Assembly: GCF_001625365.1 (NCBI RefSeq)
Contig: NZ_LJJF01000001.1
Location: 372,001 to 436,000, forward strand
Direction of reading: 5' to 3'
Length of the DNA stretch: 64,000 nucleotides
Source of the DNA: Streptomyces sp. MJM8645
Lineage (GTDB): Bacteria > Actinomycetota > Actinomycetes > Streptomycetales > Streptomycetaceae
Shown here piece by piece: positions 1-9,339 of this stretch. Under the pieces are notes generated by a model, which saw nothing but the letters and a program-made list of their open reading frames with translations, made no database searches and was not told the DNA's origin. Every line of letters starts with the position of its first letter. Positions within the stretch are counted from its first letter, which is position 1. Made by a program: the position numbers and the translations under genes.

Positions 1-1
1 C

Positions 2-478
2 GCCGACGGCGACCGCACCCCGGTCCTGATGCTCACCGCCCGGGTCGAGGTCCCGGACCGGATCGCCGGGCTCGACGCCGGGGCCGACGACTACCTGGTC
101 AAGCCCTTCGACGTGGACGAGCTGTTCGCCCGCCTGCGCGCCCTGCTGCGCCGCAACCCGCCCGAACCCGCCGGCGGCGGCGTCCTCGCGGTGGCCGACC
201 TGCGGGTCGAGCCGCACGCCCGGCGGGCCTGGCGGGCCGGGCAGGAGCTGGAGCTCTCCCGGACCGAGTTCGACCTGCTGGAGCTGCTGACCCGGCACGC
301 GGGCTCGGTGCTCGACCAGGCCACGGTGTACGAGCAGATCTGGGGCTACGACTTCGGCCCCGGCTCGAAGAACCTCGCGGTGTTCATCGGCTACCTGCGC
401 CGCAAGCTGGACCGGCCCGGCCTGACACCGCTGATCCACACCGTCCGCGGCGTCGGCTACACGCTGCGCGAGTCGTGA
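2..478 (+). CDS. OmpR-family response regulator (5' end outside window)
   Basis: This is the C-terminal 158 codons of a two-component response regulator, read in frame from base 2. The visible part holds the end of the receiver domain, with GADDYLVKPF carrying the conserved Lys-Pro, and a full OmpR/PhoB winged-helix DNA-binding domain ending in RGVGYTLRES. It should bind promoter DNA when its missing N-terminal Asp is phosphorylated. Its TGA overlaps the GTG of the following histidine kinase (GTGA), so the two are translationally coupled and form a cognate pair. The family is certain; the target genes cannot be deduced. Confidence 0.95.
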   Translation, partial: ADGDRTPVLMLTARVEVPDRIAGLDAGADDYLVKPFDVDELFARLRALLRRNPPEPAGGGVLAVADLRVEPHARRAWRAGQELELSRTEFDLLELLTRHAGSVLDQATVYEQIWGYDFGPGSKNLAVFIGYLRRKLDRPGLTPLIHTVRGVGYTLRES

Positions 479-1860
479 CCGGCCGTGGCCGGCCGCGGCT
501 GCTGTGGCCGCGCCCGGGGCTGCGCACCACCGTCTCGCTCGCCTTCGCCGCGATGGCCGCCCTGGTCGCGGTGCTGATCGGCGCGCTCGGCTACCGCTCC
601 GCCGCCCGGCTGATCCGGGACGACGAGGCCGCCGACTTCACCGCCGCCGTCCAGGCGGTGCACCAGCAGGTCGGCCGGGAGATGCTGTTCCCCGGCGACT
701 TCAACGGCACGAGCGGCCTGAGCGAGGATCTGCTGCGCCCGATCCGGGTCACCTCGCAGTCCCTCGGCCCCGACGGGGAGGTGCTGCCCGGCACCGCCCG
801 GATCGACCTCCGGCCGACCCCGGAGGACCGCTCCCTCGCCCGCTCCGACGCCCCCGGCCGGACCTCGTCCGGGTTTCGGCCCGTGCACGGCGACACCTAC
901 CGGGTGGCCGTGGTCTCGCTCGGCGGCGGCCGCGGCGCGGTCCAGATCGCCCAGCAACTGGGCCCCACCGAGCACCTGTTGGCGACGCTGCGGATCCGTA
1001 CCGGGGTGTCGGTGGCGGTGGTCGCGGTGCTCGCGGGCGGGGCCGGCTGGCTGCTCGCCCGGCGGATCACCGGCCGGCTGGTCCGGCTCACCGACGCGGC
1101 CGAACTCGTCGCCGCCAGCGGACGGTTGGACGTTCCGGTGCCGGCCGCCGGGACGGACGAGGTCGGCCGGCTCGGCCGGGCCTTCGACCGGATGCTGGGC
1201 CGGCTCGCCACGGCGAAGGAGAACCAGCGCCGACTCGTCCAGGACGCCGGGCACGAGCTGCGCACCCCGTTGACCAGCCTGCGCACCAACCTCTCGGTCC
1301 TGCCCAGCCTGGACCGCCTGCCGCCCGCCGAACAGGAAGCACTGATGGCCGATCTGGCCGAGGAGGCACGGGAGTTGACGCTGCTGGTGGAGGAGCTGGT
1401 GGCGCTCGCCGCGGACCGGAAGGCCGACGAGGAACCGACCGAACTGGTGCTGGCCGAGCTGGTGCGCGAGGCCGCCGCACAGGCCCGGCGGCGCAGCGGC
1501 CGGGAGATCACCGTGGACGCCGACGACACGGTGGTCACGGCCCGCCCGGACGCGCTGGCCCGGGCGGTGGGCAACCTGCTGGACAACGCCGCCAAGTTCG
1601 ACCCGGCCGGGACGGCCCCGATCGAGGTGGTGGTGCGCGGCCGCCGGGTCGAGGTGCGCGACGGCGGGCCGGGGATCGACGAGGCCGACCTCTCCCGGGT
1701 CTTCGACCGCTTCTACCGGGCCACCGCCGCGCGCAGCCTGCCCGGTTCGGGGCTGGGCCTGGCCATCGTGCACGAGGTGGCCGGCTCGCACGGCGGCGAG
1801 GCCTTCGCCGCCAACCGGGACGGCGGCGGCGCCGTGATCGGCTTCACCCTCGGCCCGTAG
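475..1860 (+). CDS. Two-component sensor histidine kinase (HAMP-HisKA-HATPase)
   Basis: 461-aa membrane kinase, cognate to the response regulator just upstream. Membrane segments are near residues 20-42 and 172-195 and flank an extracytoplasmic sensor of about 130 residues. These are followed by a HAMP domain, the H-box (HELRTPLTSLRTNLS), N-box (GNLLDNAAKFD), G1 (DGGPGIDEADL) and G2 (GSGLGLAIVHE). All the autokinase motifs are intact. The architecture resembles MprB/CseC-type envelope or stress sensors, but the sensor domain gives no clear ligand. The GTG start overlaps the upstream stop codon. Confidence 0.95.
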   Translation: MTGRGRPRLLWPRPGLRTTVSLAFAAMAALVAVLIGALGYRSAARLIRDDEAADFTAAVQAVHQQVGREMLFPGDFNGTSGLSEDLLRPIRVTSQSLGPDGEVLPGTARIDLRPTPEDRSLARSDAPGRTSSGFRPVHGDTYRVAVVSLGGGRGAVQIAQQLGPTEHLLATLRIRTGVSVAVVAVLAGGAGWLLARRITGRLVRLTDAAELVAASGRLDVPVPAAGTDEVGRLGRAFDRMLGRLATAKENQRRLVQDAGHELRTPLTSLRTNLSVLPSLDRLPPAEQEALMADLAEEARELTLLVEELVALAADRKADEEPTELVLAELVREAAAQARRRSGREITVDADDTVVTARPDALARAVGNLLDNAAKFDPAGTAPIEVVVRGRRVEVRDGGPGIDEADLSRVFDRFYRATAARSLPGSGLGLAIVHEVAGSHGGEAFAANRDGGGAVIGFTLGP

Positions 1861-1896
1861 GGCGTGTCCTCGAAACCGCCGTCCGCACAACGCCGC

Positions 1897-1930
1897 CGGG
1901 CCCCGGGCGCGCAGCAGCGCCCGGGGCCCG
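1897..1930. terminator. Intrinsic terminator between convergent genes
   Basis: A perfect 14-bp GC-rich inverted repeat (1897-1910 with 1917-1930) encloses a 6-base loop. It lies between the ends of the histidine kinase gene and the convergent efeB gene, so it can serve both directions. Confidence 0.75.
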
Positions 1931-1984
1931 GGGCCCGGGGCCCGGCGTCACGTCGGCCGCCGTGAGACCGCCGTCAAACCGTCG

Positions 1985-3313
1985 TCAGAGCGCCGCGAGC
2001 AGCCCGCGTCCGAGCCAGTCGGCGTTGTCCTTCACGCCCGGCAGGACGAAGAAGTACCCGCCGCCGGTCGGCGAGATGTAGTCGACCAGCGGCTCGTCGA
2101 TGAGCCGGGTCTGGGTGGCCTCGAACTGCCGCACCACGTCCTGCTGGTAGCAGCAGAACACCAGGCCCATGTCCAGGTTGCCGGCCTTGTCGACGCCCCG
2201 GTCGTAGTTGAAGCCGCGGCGCAGGATGCGCGAGGTGTCGGTGTCGGCGGTGCGCGGGTTGGCGAGCCGGATGTGCGCCTTGAGCGGGATCGCCTTGCCC
2301 TCCGGGTCCTTGCCGTAGTCCGGCGCGTCGGTCTCCTGGCGGCCGTCCAGCGGCGCGCCGGTGTCGCGGCGGCGGCCGAACATCTTCTCCTGCTCGGCGA
2401 GGGTGACGCGGTCCCAGAACTCGATCAGCATCCGGATGATCCGGATCACCTGGTAGCTGCCGCCGGTCGCCCAAGCGGGCTCGCCCAGTCCGTCGGTGAC
2501 CCAGATCAGCCGGTCCATCTCGCGGGCGGAGGTGGTGTCGGGGTTGACTATGCCGTCCTTGAAGCCGAGCAGGTTGCGCTGGGCGCCGTCCGGGCGGGAC
2601 TCGTTCTGGAAGCCGTCGATCCGCCAGAGGATCTGCATCGCGCCGCGGGTGTGCCGGGTGATGTCGCGCAGCGCGTGCAGCACGGTGTCCTGGCGGTCGG
2701 CGCAGATCTGCAGCGAGAGGTCGCCGTGGAGTTCGGCGGCCTGCAGATTGTCGTTGGGGAAGGTCTTCATCGGGGCCAGCTTGGTCGGCTTGGCCTTGGC
2801 CAGCCCGTACCGGTCGTCGAACAGCGAGGCGCCGACGCCGACCGTGACGGTCAGGTTGTCGGTGGGCACGGTGGGGCCGAGGATGCCGCTGTCGGCGGGC
2901 GGCGCGCCGACGCCGAGGTCGGGCGGGGTGCCGCCGGCGGTGAGGAAGCGGATCCGCTCGGTCAGGGTCTTGAGGAGGTCCTCCAGGCCCTTGCGGTCCT
3001 GGGCTATCACCTGGCAGGACAGGAAGGCCGCGTAGCCGGGGGCCGGGGTGGTGACGCCGGCCTGGTGGTCGCCGTGGAACGGCACGGCCCCGCTCTTCGC
3101 CTGGCGGCTGTCCCCGGCGGAGGCCGGGCCGGCGGCCAGGGTGAACGCCCCGCCTGCCAGGACGGCCGCCCCGGCGCCGGCGCCGAGGGCGGTCCGGACG
3201 AAGCTGCGGCGGGCCGGGCCGGCCGGGCAGCCGCCCTCGGCGACGGCCGGGGCGGGCGCGGCGGCGTGCGGGAACGGGCAGGAGCCTCCGGTGGCGGCGG
3301 TGTGGTCGGTCAT
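1985..3313 (-). CDS. efeB: EfeB, Tat-exported DyP-type heme peroxidase (iron uptake)
   Basis: 442-aa deferrochelatase/peroxidase of the EfeUOB ferrous/heme iron system. A twin-arginine signal (RRSFVRTAL, residues 35-43) precedes a hydrophobic stretch, so the protein should be exported folded with heme. The DyP signature GFKDGIVNP is present, and the conserved region [16 protein letters not shown] carries the family's proximal heme His. The ATG overlaps the stop of the upstream efeUO gene (ATGA), which indicates one operon under the upstream iron box. EfeB is known to oxidise Fe(II) or release heme iron at the cell surface. Confidence 0.93.
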   Translation of the reverse strand: MTDHTAATGGSCPFPHAAAPAPAVAEGGCPAGPARRSFVRTALGAGAGAAVLAGGAFTLAAGPASAGDSRQAKSGAVPFHGDHQAGVTTPAPGYAAFLSCQVIAQDRKGLEDLLKTLTERIRFLTAGGTPPDLGVGAPPADSGILGPTVPTDNLTVTVGVGASLFDDRYGLAKAKPTKLAPMKTFPNDNLQAAELHGDLSLQICADRQDTVLHALRDITRHTRGAMQILWRIDGFQNESRPDGAQRNLLGFKDGIVNPDTTSAREMDRLIWVTDGLGEPAWATGGSYQVIRIIRMLIEFWDRVTLAEQEKMFGRRRDTGAPLDGRQETDAPDYGKDPEGKAIPLKAHIRLANPRTADTDTSRILRRGFNYDRGVDKAGNLDMGLVFCCYQQDVVRQFEATQTRLIDEPLVDYISPTGGGYFFVLPGVKDNADWLGRGLLAAL

Positions 3314-5403
3314 CAGGCGGCCTTCCGGATCTCGAGCAGGGCGGGGATGGGGGCGAGGTCTTCGAGCAGCTGGCCGGTGGCGCCGTTGAGCTGGCGGCGG
3401 GCGTCGGCGGGGAGCTGCTCCAGCGCGGTCCAGCCCTCGGGCTTGTGGGCGGCGGCGACCAGGTCGCCGACCCGCTTCATCCCGGCGTCGACGCGGGTGA
3501 GCAGCTGCGGGTCGCGCTCGTCGAGCAGCGGCTGCAGGACGGTCAGCAGTTCCCGGGTGCCGGCCAGGTTGGCCTGGGTGGTGGCCAGGTTGGTGCCGCT
3601 GCCCTGGTCGGTGTCGCCGGTGAGCTCGAACTGGAGGGTGTTCTCCAGGATCTCGTGGGCGCGCAGCGGGAGGTCTCCGGGGTCGAAGTCCTGGCCGGGG
3701 AAGTCCTGCCCGAGCTTGGCGACATCGGCGGCCAGTTGGTCGGCGACGGGCGTCAGGTCGGCGGCGGACTGGCCGTGCCAGAGGCCGTACTCCAGGCGCA
3801 GGAAGCCGGTGAAGTCCTTGTCCTGGGCCTTGTCGGCGAGCCCGTCGGGCCGGCCGTCGATCTTGCCGTCGAGGTCGGCGAAGGTGCCGTAGGCGGCGCC
3901 GAGCGAGGCGTACTGGAGGTGGGCGGTGAGCCAGTCGGCCTTGGCGGTGGCGAGGTCGCCGCCGTGGACGTCGGCCTGGAGCTTCTGGGTCTGCGTCAGC
4001 AGGGTCGCGAGGCCCTTGTTGACGTAGTCCTTGTAGGCGTCGAGCGGGCCCTTGAGGTCGTCCTCGGCGACCGGCTTGACGGCCTTGACCTGGCCGCCGC
4101 CAGTGACGTGCACGGCGGCCGAGGTGACGGAGGTGCCGCCGGTGGGCACGCAGCGCCAGGCGTAGTCGCCGGAGCCGATGGTCGCGGTCAGCGCGCGGGT
4201 GGTGCCGGGGGCCAGGCCCTCGATCTCGCCGTAGACGGCGCCGCTGGCCGGGTTGACCAGGTAGACCTCGGAGACCTTGTCGCCGGTGTTGTGCATCTGG
4301 AACACCTGCTGGCCGGGCAGCGGGGTGCTGAAGCCCTTGCCGCACTCCTGCTCGGAGACGGACACGGTGGCGGAGCTGCTCTGCTTGCCGTCGCTGACCG
4401 CGATCACGGCCCCGGCGATCACCACCGGCACCGCGACCAGCGCGGTCGGCACGGCCCAGCGCGGCCGTCCGGACCGCACCGGCCCGGCGGCCTCGGGCGC
4501 GGCCGCCCCGGCCTTCTCGCCCTGCGCCGTCTCCTCGCCCTGTGCTGCCTCCCCGCCCTGCGCCGCCTTCCCGGGGGCCGGAGCGGTCTTGCCGCCGCGG
4601 ACGCCCTCGACGAACAGCGTCATCACGATGCACAGGTAGGCGAGGTAGCCGACGACCTGGAGGACCGTCATGGTGACGGTCAGGTTGAGGGTGCCCTGCA
4701 CCAGCGTGGCGTACCAGGAGGAGGCGTCCAGGTGGCCGCTCAGGTCGAACGCGTACGAGCTGCCGCCGCCGACCAGCCCGGACTCCTGCAGGTCGCGCAG
4801 GCCGTAGCCGAGCACGCCCGCCGCGACCACGATCAGGCCGGCGCCGGTGATGGTGAAGAACCGGGTGAGGTTCATCTTCAGCGCCCGCCGGTACAGGCCC
4901 CAGCAGAGGCCGGCCGAGAGCACCAGGCCGACGGCCGCGCCGAGCAGCGGCCCGGTGGACTCCCCGGCGGTGCGCACGTTGGTCCACAGGAAGAGCGAGG
5001 TCTCCAGGCCTTCGCGGCCGACGGCCAGGAAGCTGGTGAGCACCAGCGCGCCGGCGCCCATCGCCAGCGAGGCCTGGACCTTCTCCTTCAGCTCGGCGGA
5101 GAGGGTGCGCGCCGAGCGGCGCATCCAGAACACCATCGCGGTGACGAAGCCGACCGCGATCAGGCTCAGCACCCCGCCGAACGCCTCCTGGGCGTGGCCG
5201 GAGAGGTTGGCGGCGGTGAAGGTGAGCACCGCGCCGAAGCTGAGGCTGAGCGCGATCGCCGCCGCGACGCCGGTCCACACCTGCGGCAACCGGGCCTTGT
5301 GCCCGAACCGGACGAGCGTGGCGACCAGGATCGACACGATCAGTCCGGCTTCCAGACCTTCGCGCAGCCCGATCAGAAAGCTGGGAAACGCCTCATCCCA
5401 CAT
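3313..5403 (-). CDS. efeU: EfeU-EfeO fusion: FTR1-type iron permease joined to cupredoxin/imelysin
   Basis: 696-aa protein combining two usually separate components. Residues 1-285 are an FTR1/EfeU permease with both iron-binding REGLE motifs (14-18 and 130-134) and about seven membrane helices. An Ala/Gly/Glu-rich linker and one further membrane segment (about 328-348) follow. Next come a cupredoxin-like domain (about 355-450, with a Cys in SEQECGKG and another in AWRCVPTGG) and an imelysin/M75 EfeO domain (about 460-690, containing [14 protein letters not shown]). The chosen ATG has an excellent Shine-Dalgarno (GGGGGAGGAG). The longer reading from 5499 adds a Pro/Gly-rich stretch unlike the family. 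The predicted role is high-affinity Fe uptake with EfeB. Confidence 0.92.
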   Translation of the reverse strand: MWDEAFPSFLIGLREGLEAGLIVSILVATLVRFGHKARLPQVWTGVAAAIALSLSFGAVLTFTAANLSGHAQEAFGGVLSLIAVGFVTAMVFWMRRSARTLSAELKEKVQASLAMGAGALVLTSFLAVGREGLETSLFLWTNVRTAGESTGPLLGAAVGLVLSAGLCWGLYRRALKMNLTRFFTITGAGLIVVAAGVLGYGLRDLQESGLVGGGSSYAFDLSGHLDASSWYATLVQGTLNLTVTMTVLQVVGYLAYLCIVMTLFVEGVRGGKTAPAPGKAAQGGEAAQGEETAQGEKAGAAAPEAAGPVRSGRPRWAVPTALVAVPVVIAGAVIAVSDGKQSSSATVSVSEQECGKGFSTPLPGQQVFQMHNTGDKVSEVYLVNPASGAVYGEIEGLAPGTTRALTATIGSGDYAWRCVPTGGTSVTSAAVHVTGGGQVKAVKPVAEDDLKGPLDAYKDYVNKGLATLLTQTQKLQADVHGGDLATAKADWLTAHLQYASLGAAYGTFADLDGKIDGRPDGLADKAQDKDFTGFLRLEYGLWHGQSAADLTPVADQLAADVAKLGQDFPGQDFDPGDLPLRAHEILENTLQFELTGDTDQGSGTNLATTQANLAGTRELLTVLQPLLDERDPQLLTRVDAGMKRVGDLVAAAHKPEGWTALEQLPADARRQLNGATGQLLEDLAPIPALLEIRKAA

Positions 5404-5520
5404 GCAGCGGGCTCCTCCCCCGGTCACCCCGGGTCGTACCTGAACTCGGCGGCCCGCCGCGGGTGGCGGCGGCGCGGCACAGCCGAACGCCCCGGACACG
5501 AGGGTCCGGGGCGCTTCGAC

Positions 5521-5539
5521 TTAGCTTAGGCAAACCTTA
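5521..5539 (-). promoter_or_regulatory. DmdR1/IdeR-type iron box upstream of efeUOB
   Basis: TTAGCTTAGGCAAACCTTA closely matches the actinobacterial iron box (consensus TTAGGTTAGGCTAACCTAA), with the characteristic TTAGG..CCT core. It lies about 118 bp upstream of the efeUO start. Repression by Fe-bound DmdR1/IdeR is the expected control for this operon. Confidence 0.85.
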
Positions 5540-5610
5540 GAGCCGTCGTGGTCAACAGCACCCCCCGTTCAGGTAAGGGTTCGGTATGAGGGCTGCCGAG
5601 CCGGCCCGGC

Positions 5611-5934
5611 TCAGCCCCACCACTGCTCCGGCACCGTCTCCGGCTCCGCCGGCACCGCCACCGGCGCGGCGGCGGGCGTCACCAGCAGCTCGCCGCAGCC
5701 CGTCTCGGCGACCAGGTAGCCGCACTCGCGCAGCACGACGGCGGCCGCACCGCTGACCGCCTCGCGCGCTCCCCGGGAGGGCGGCCCGTCCGGCCCCTCC
5801 CCCGGCGACCAGCCGACCGCCACCCCCGGCGGCCGATGGCCGATCCGCAGCAGGGACGGGCCCGGCCCGGCGTCGATCCCGGCGCGGGCGAGGGCCGCGG
5901 TGACGTCCTCGAAGAGTTCAGGGTGATCCACCAT
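5611..5934 (-). CDS. Conserved hypothetical protein, 107 aa
   Basis: Small soluble protein starting MVDHPELFEDVTAALARAG, with an Ala/Pro/Val-rich tail ending PEQWWG. The middle reads like a compact alpha/beta fold (PSLLRIGHRPPGVAVGW, VVLRECGYLVAE). The internal ATG at 5934 was chosen because the upstream extension is Arg/Pro-rich and looks non-coding. I do not recognise the family. It sits alone between the efe operon and the qcrB paralogue. Confidence 0.6.
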   Translation of the reverse strand: MVDHPELFEDVTAALARAGIDAGPGPSLLRIGHRPPGVAVGWSPGEGPDGPPSRGAREAVSGAAAVVLRECGYLVAETGCGELLVTPAAAPVAVPAEPETVPEQWWG

Positions 5935-6296
5935 TGGCGCAGCGTAGGCCCGGGATCGCGCGACCTCCGGACGCGGCGCGCGCCGAAACGGTTCAGCGGC
6001 ACCCGGGCGCAGCACCGCCACCCGTCCGGCGGCCGATCAGGCGCCAGGACCCCCCGTACGGACCGACACGAGCGGCCGTACGGACCGATGGACGTGCACA
6101 GTCGGCCCCCTGCCGACAGCATGACAGAGTAAGCGCTCCATCACCCTGAGCAACGGGCCAGTGGGTCACCCGCTCCGCGTGCCGGTTCAGCCGGCGGGCC
6201 CGTATCGAGAGGTCCCATGATCACAACACTTCGCCGGCCGGCGTCTTTGCCGGCGGGCCTCCAGCCCGGCACGCCGAGGACGCCGGGGAGCCCGTC
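5935..6296. promoter_or_regulatory. 362-bp intergenic region upstream of the qcrB paralogue
   Basis: No gene is seen. It contains two exact copies of CCGTACGGACCGA (6054-6066 and 6076-6088) spaced 22 bp apart, about two helical turns, which could be a tandem operator. A 7-bp inverted repeat lies at 6232-6238/6249-6255 just before the qcrB start. Confidence 0.4.
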
Positions 6297-7952
6297 GTGA
6301 GAACCGACCAGCAGTCGCAGCCGGGACCGGTGACCAGCACGCGCGCCAACCCCGCGAACAAGGCCGAGGCCCTGGCCGACTGGACCGACGGCCGGGTCGG
6401 CATCTACTCCCTGGCCAAGGCCAATCTGCGCAAGATCTTCCCGGACCACTGGTCCTTCATGCTGGGCGAGATCGCGCTCTACACCTTCGTCATCATCATC
6501 ATCACCGGCGTCTGGCTGACCCTCTTCTTCAAGCCGAGCATGGGCGAGGTCATCTACGACGGCTCGTACGTCCCGCTCAAGGGCATCCAGATGTCGGAGG
6601 CCTACGCCTCGACCATCGACATCAGCTTCGAGGTGCGCGGCGGCCTGCTGATGCGCCAGGTCCACCACTGGGCGGCGATCGTGTTCGTCGCCTCGATGCT
6701 GACGCACATGATGCGCGTCTTCTTCACCGGCGCGTTCCGCAAGCCCCGCGAGATCAACTGGGTCTTCGGCGCGCTGCTGCTGTTCCTCGGCATGTTCGAC
6801 GGCTTCATGGGCTACTCGCTGCCGGACGACCTGCTCTCCGGCACCGGCATCCGCTTCATGGAGGGCGCCGTCCTGGCCGTGCCGATCGTCGGCTCGTACC
6901 TGCAGTTCTTCATGTTCGGCGGCGAGTTCCCCGGCCAGGACATCGTGCCGCGGCTGTTCACCGTGCACGTGCTGCTGATCCCGGGGGTCATGGTGGGCCT
7001 GCTCGCGGCGCACCTGATCCTGGTCTTCTACCACAAGCACACCCAGTTCGCCGGGCCCGGCCGGACCAACGACAACGTGGTCGGCATGCCGCTGATGCCG
7101 GTCTACATGGCCAAGGCCGGCGGATTCTTCTTCCTGGTCTTCGGCGTGGTCGCGTTCATGTCGGCGATCGCCACCGTCAACCCGATCTGGGCCTACGGCC
7201 CCTACCGGCCCGACCAGGTGTCCACCGACGCCCAGCCGGACTGGTACATGGGCTTCTCCGAGGGCCTGGTGCGCGTGATGCCCGGCTGGGAGATCAGCGT
7301 CTGGGGCGGCCACACCCTGAACCTCGGGGTGTTCGTCCCGCTGATGGTCTTCCCGACCGTGCTGCTGATCATCTGGTGCTACCCGTTCCTGGAGGCCTGG
7401 GTCACCGGGGACCGCGGCGAGCACCACATCGCCGACCGGCCGCGCAACGCACCGGTGCGCACGGCCGTCGGCGCGGCCTGGATCGGCCTCTACCTGATCC
7501 TGCTGGCCGGCGGCGGCAACGACCTGCTCGCCACCCACTTCCAGCTGTCGATCAACGCGATCACCTACGCGGTGCGCACCGGCTTCTTCGTCGTGCCGGT
7601 GGTCGTCTTCGTGGTCACCAAGCGGTGGTGCCTGGGCCTGCAGCGGCGCGACAAGGAGAAGGTCCTGCACGGCCGGGAGACCGGCGTCATCAACCGGCTC
7701 CAGCACGGCGAGTTCGTCGAGGTGCACGCGCCGCTCCCGCCGGGCCGGATGTTCACCCTCACCGCGCACGAGCAGCCGCAGCCGGAGGACCTGCCGCCGG
7801 AGGTGGATGAGAACGGGGTGGTCCGCAAGGCCGGGCTGTTCGCCCGGGCGAGGGCCAAGCTGTCCCGCGGCTTCTACGGCGAGGGCAGCCAGATCGCCAA
7901 GCCCACCGCCGAGGAGCACCGGGAGATCAGCAGCGGCCACGGCCACCACTGA
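6297..7952 (+). CDS. qcrB: Stand-alone cytochrome b subunit (QcrB paralogue) of a bc complex
   Basis: 551-aa polytopic protein with the full actinobacterial QcrB pattern. The first heme-ligand helix contains QVHHWAAIVF and LTHMMRVFF. The second His pair lies in FTVHVLL and AAHLILVFYHKH, and the Qo motif is PDWY (AQPDWYMGFSEG). It also has the long C-terminal tail ending in GHGHH. All heme ligands are present, so it appears functional. It is not followed by qcrC/qcrA or ctaE, so it is an orphan copy rather than the main qcrCAB operon. The GTG start at 6297 is preceded by GGGGAG. Its partners must be encoded elsewhere. Confidence 0.9.
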   Translation: MRTDQQSQPGPVTSTRANPANKAEALADWTDGRVGIYSLAKANLRKIFPDHWSFMLGEIALYTFVIIIITGVWLTLFFKPSMGEVIYDGSYVPLKGIQMSEAYASTIDISFEVRGGLLMRQVHHWAAIVFVASMLTHMMRVFFTGAFRKPREINWVFGALLLFLGMFDGFMGYSLPDDLLSGTGIRFMEGAVLAVPIVGSYLQFFMFGGEFPGQDIVPRLFTVHVLLIPGVMVGLLAAHLILVFYHKHTQFAGPGRTNDNVVGMPLMPVYMAKAGGFFFLVFGVVAFMSAIATVNPIWAYGPYRPDQVSTDAQPDWYMGFSEGLVRVMPGWEISVWGGHTLNLGVFVPLMVFPTVLLIIWCYPFLEAWVTGDRGEHHIADRPRNAPVRTAVGAAWIGLYLILLAGGGNDLLATHFQLSINAITYAVRTGFFVVPVVVFVVTKRWCLGLQRRDKEKVLHGRETGVINRLQHGEFVEVHAPLPPGRMFTLTAHEQPQPEDLPPEVDENGVVRKAGLFARARAKLSRGFYGEGSQIAKPTAEEHREISSGHGHH

Positions 7953-7959
7953 TCCCCGC

Positions 7960-8013
7960 GCACGCCCGAGGGCCCGCTGCGCCGTCATCGGCGCGGCGGG
8001 CCCTCGGGCGTGC
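7960..8013. terminator. Long bidirectional terminator hairpin
   Basis: A perfect 18-bp stem (7960-7977 with 7996-8013) continues through one mismatch into a 6-bp inner stem closed by the loop TCAT. It sits just after the qcrB stop and before the end of the convergent gene at 8045. Confidence 0.85.
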
Positions 8014-8044
8014 CGGCGGATCGGCCCGGCTCAGGTCTCAGGCC

Positions 8045-8443
8045 TCAGGCCCGCAGGGCCGCCGGGACGACGGCGAACAGCGCCGCCGCCAGGGTGACGG
8101 AGAGGCAGAGCGCGGCCCAGCGGGCGCAGATCCGGCGGCACTCGCTGCGGTAGCGGGCGGCCAGCCGGCGGCAGCGCTCGACGGCGCGGTCGACGACCTC
8201 CTCGGCGTAGCGCAGGCGGTCGGCGGCGTAGGCCTGCTCCAGGCTCTCCCGCTCCGCGGCGGGCAGCCACGGGAACTGCCCGGCGAAGGCCCGGGCGTCC
8301 CGTTCGGCCGCCGCCACCTCGGCCTCCCAGGCGAGATAGCCCTCCAGCCGGGCGATCTCCGCCCGGGCGTTCACCCGGCCGCCCCCGGCGGGCCGGCCCT
8401 GCCGAGGGGTCCGCGCTCCCGGCGGACGCTGTCTGCCACCCAT
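8045..8443 (-). CDS. Small membrane-anchored coiled protein, 132 aa
   Basis: After a Gly/Arg/Pro-rich N-terminus, a long charged helical region (EIARLEGYLAWEAEVAAAE onward) leads to a single C-terminal membrane segment (ARWAALCLSVTLAAALFAVV). It therefore looks like a cytoplasmic coiled-coil protein tethered by its tail. The start has a good Shine-Dalgarno (GAGGAG, 6 nt upstream). I do not recognise the family. Confidence 0.65.
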   Translation of the reverse strand: MGGRQRPPGARTPRQGRPAGGGRVNARAEIARLEGYLAWEAEVAAAERDARAFAGQFPWLPAAERESLEQAYAADRLRYAEEVVDRAVERCRRLAARYRSECRRICARWAALCLSVTLAAALFAVVPAALRA

Positions 8444-8700
8444 GACCGCTCCTCATGTCCTGTCGAGGCGTGCTGTCGGGACGCCCTGTCGAACCGTCCC
8501 GCCGAACCGGCGCGGGAGACCGCTCCGCAACCAGGCCACTACTATCAGTGACCACACGGGCGGGCAGGGCGACTCGCCGAGCCGCCGCGCGACTCCTCGC
8601 AACCCCGCCGGGCCGGCTCCGCCCCGGAGTGTCGGCTCCGAAAAAGTTGCGTGCCACGCACTCTTGCGCGGCCCGCAGGTTTCCGGGGAGAGTGGTGGGC

Positions 8701-9312
8701 ATGACGAAGAGTCAGATCGGTCTGCGGGAACGGAAGAAGGCCGCGACCCGGGAGGCACTGAGCTGGGCCGCACTGCGCCTGGCGGTGGAACGGGGCCTGG
8801 AGAACGTCCGGGTGGAGGACATCGCGGCCGCGGCCGGGGTGTCACCGCGCACCTACAACAACTACTTCTCCAGCAAGGCCGAGGCCATCGTCTCCCGGCA
8901 CTGCGACCGCATCCGGCTCGTCGGCGAGGCGCTGCGCGAGCGGCCCTTGGCCGAACCTCTCTGGGAGGCGCTCACCCGGGCCACCCTCGCACCCTTCGAC
9001 GGCGCGGCGGAGCAGCCGGACCCGCGGTGGACCGCCGCGGTGCGGCTACTGCTGCGCGAACCGGCCCTCCAGGCCGAGCTGGCCCGCGCCGGCGCGGACG
9101 CCGAGGCCGGGCTCGCCGCGGCGGTGGCCGCCCGGACCGGGGCCGACCCCGGCGGCCTCCACCCCAGACTGGTCGCCGCCGGCGTCCTGGCCGCGCTCAG
9201 GGCGGCCAGCGACGTATGGCTGCGCGCCGACCCGCCGGTACCGCTGCAACCGCTCCTGGCGGAGGCGCTGCGGCAGCTGGCGGCCGGCCTCCCCGAACCG
9301 TCGTCCTCGTGA
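8701..9312 (+). CDS. TetR-family transcriptional regulator
   Basis: 203-aa regulator. An N-terminal TetR helix-turn-helix is clear at about residues 10-55 (RKKAATREALSWAALRLAVE, then EDIAAAAGVSPRTYNNYFSS). The C-terminal half should be the ligand pocket. It lies 27 bp upstream of, and on the same strand as, a flavin monooxygenase, which suggests it controls that enzyme together with itself. In-frame GTG codons at 8692 and 8695 are alternative starts; the ATG at 8701 fits the GGGGAG spacing best. Confidence 0.9.
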   Translation: MTKSQIGLRERKKAATREALSWAALRLAVERGLENVRVEDIAAAAGVSPRTYNNYFSSKAEAIVSRHCDRIRLVGEALRERPLAEPLWEALTRATLAPFDGAAEQPDPRWTAAVRLLLREPALQAELARAGADAEAGLAAAVAARTGADPGGLHPRLVAAGVLAALRAASDVWLRADPPVPLQPLLAEALRQLAAGLPEPSSS

Positions 9313-9339
9313 ACTCACCGTCGCACAGGGGGATCTACC

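Noticed and set aside
2273..3892. 539-codon plus-strand frame across efeB/efeUO
   Set aside because: Low-complexity Gly/Val/Ala/Arg protein antisense to two certain genes.
1985..5278. Single 1097-codon reading covering efeB and the region upstream
   Set aside because: Only the last 442 codons encode EfeB; the earlier part is out of frame with the EfeU-EfeO protein and is Arg/Pro-rich shadow sequence.
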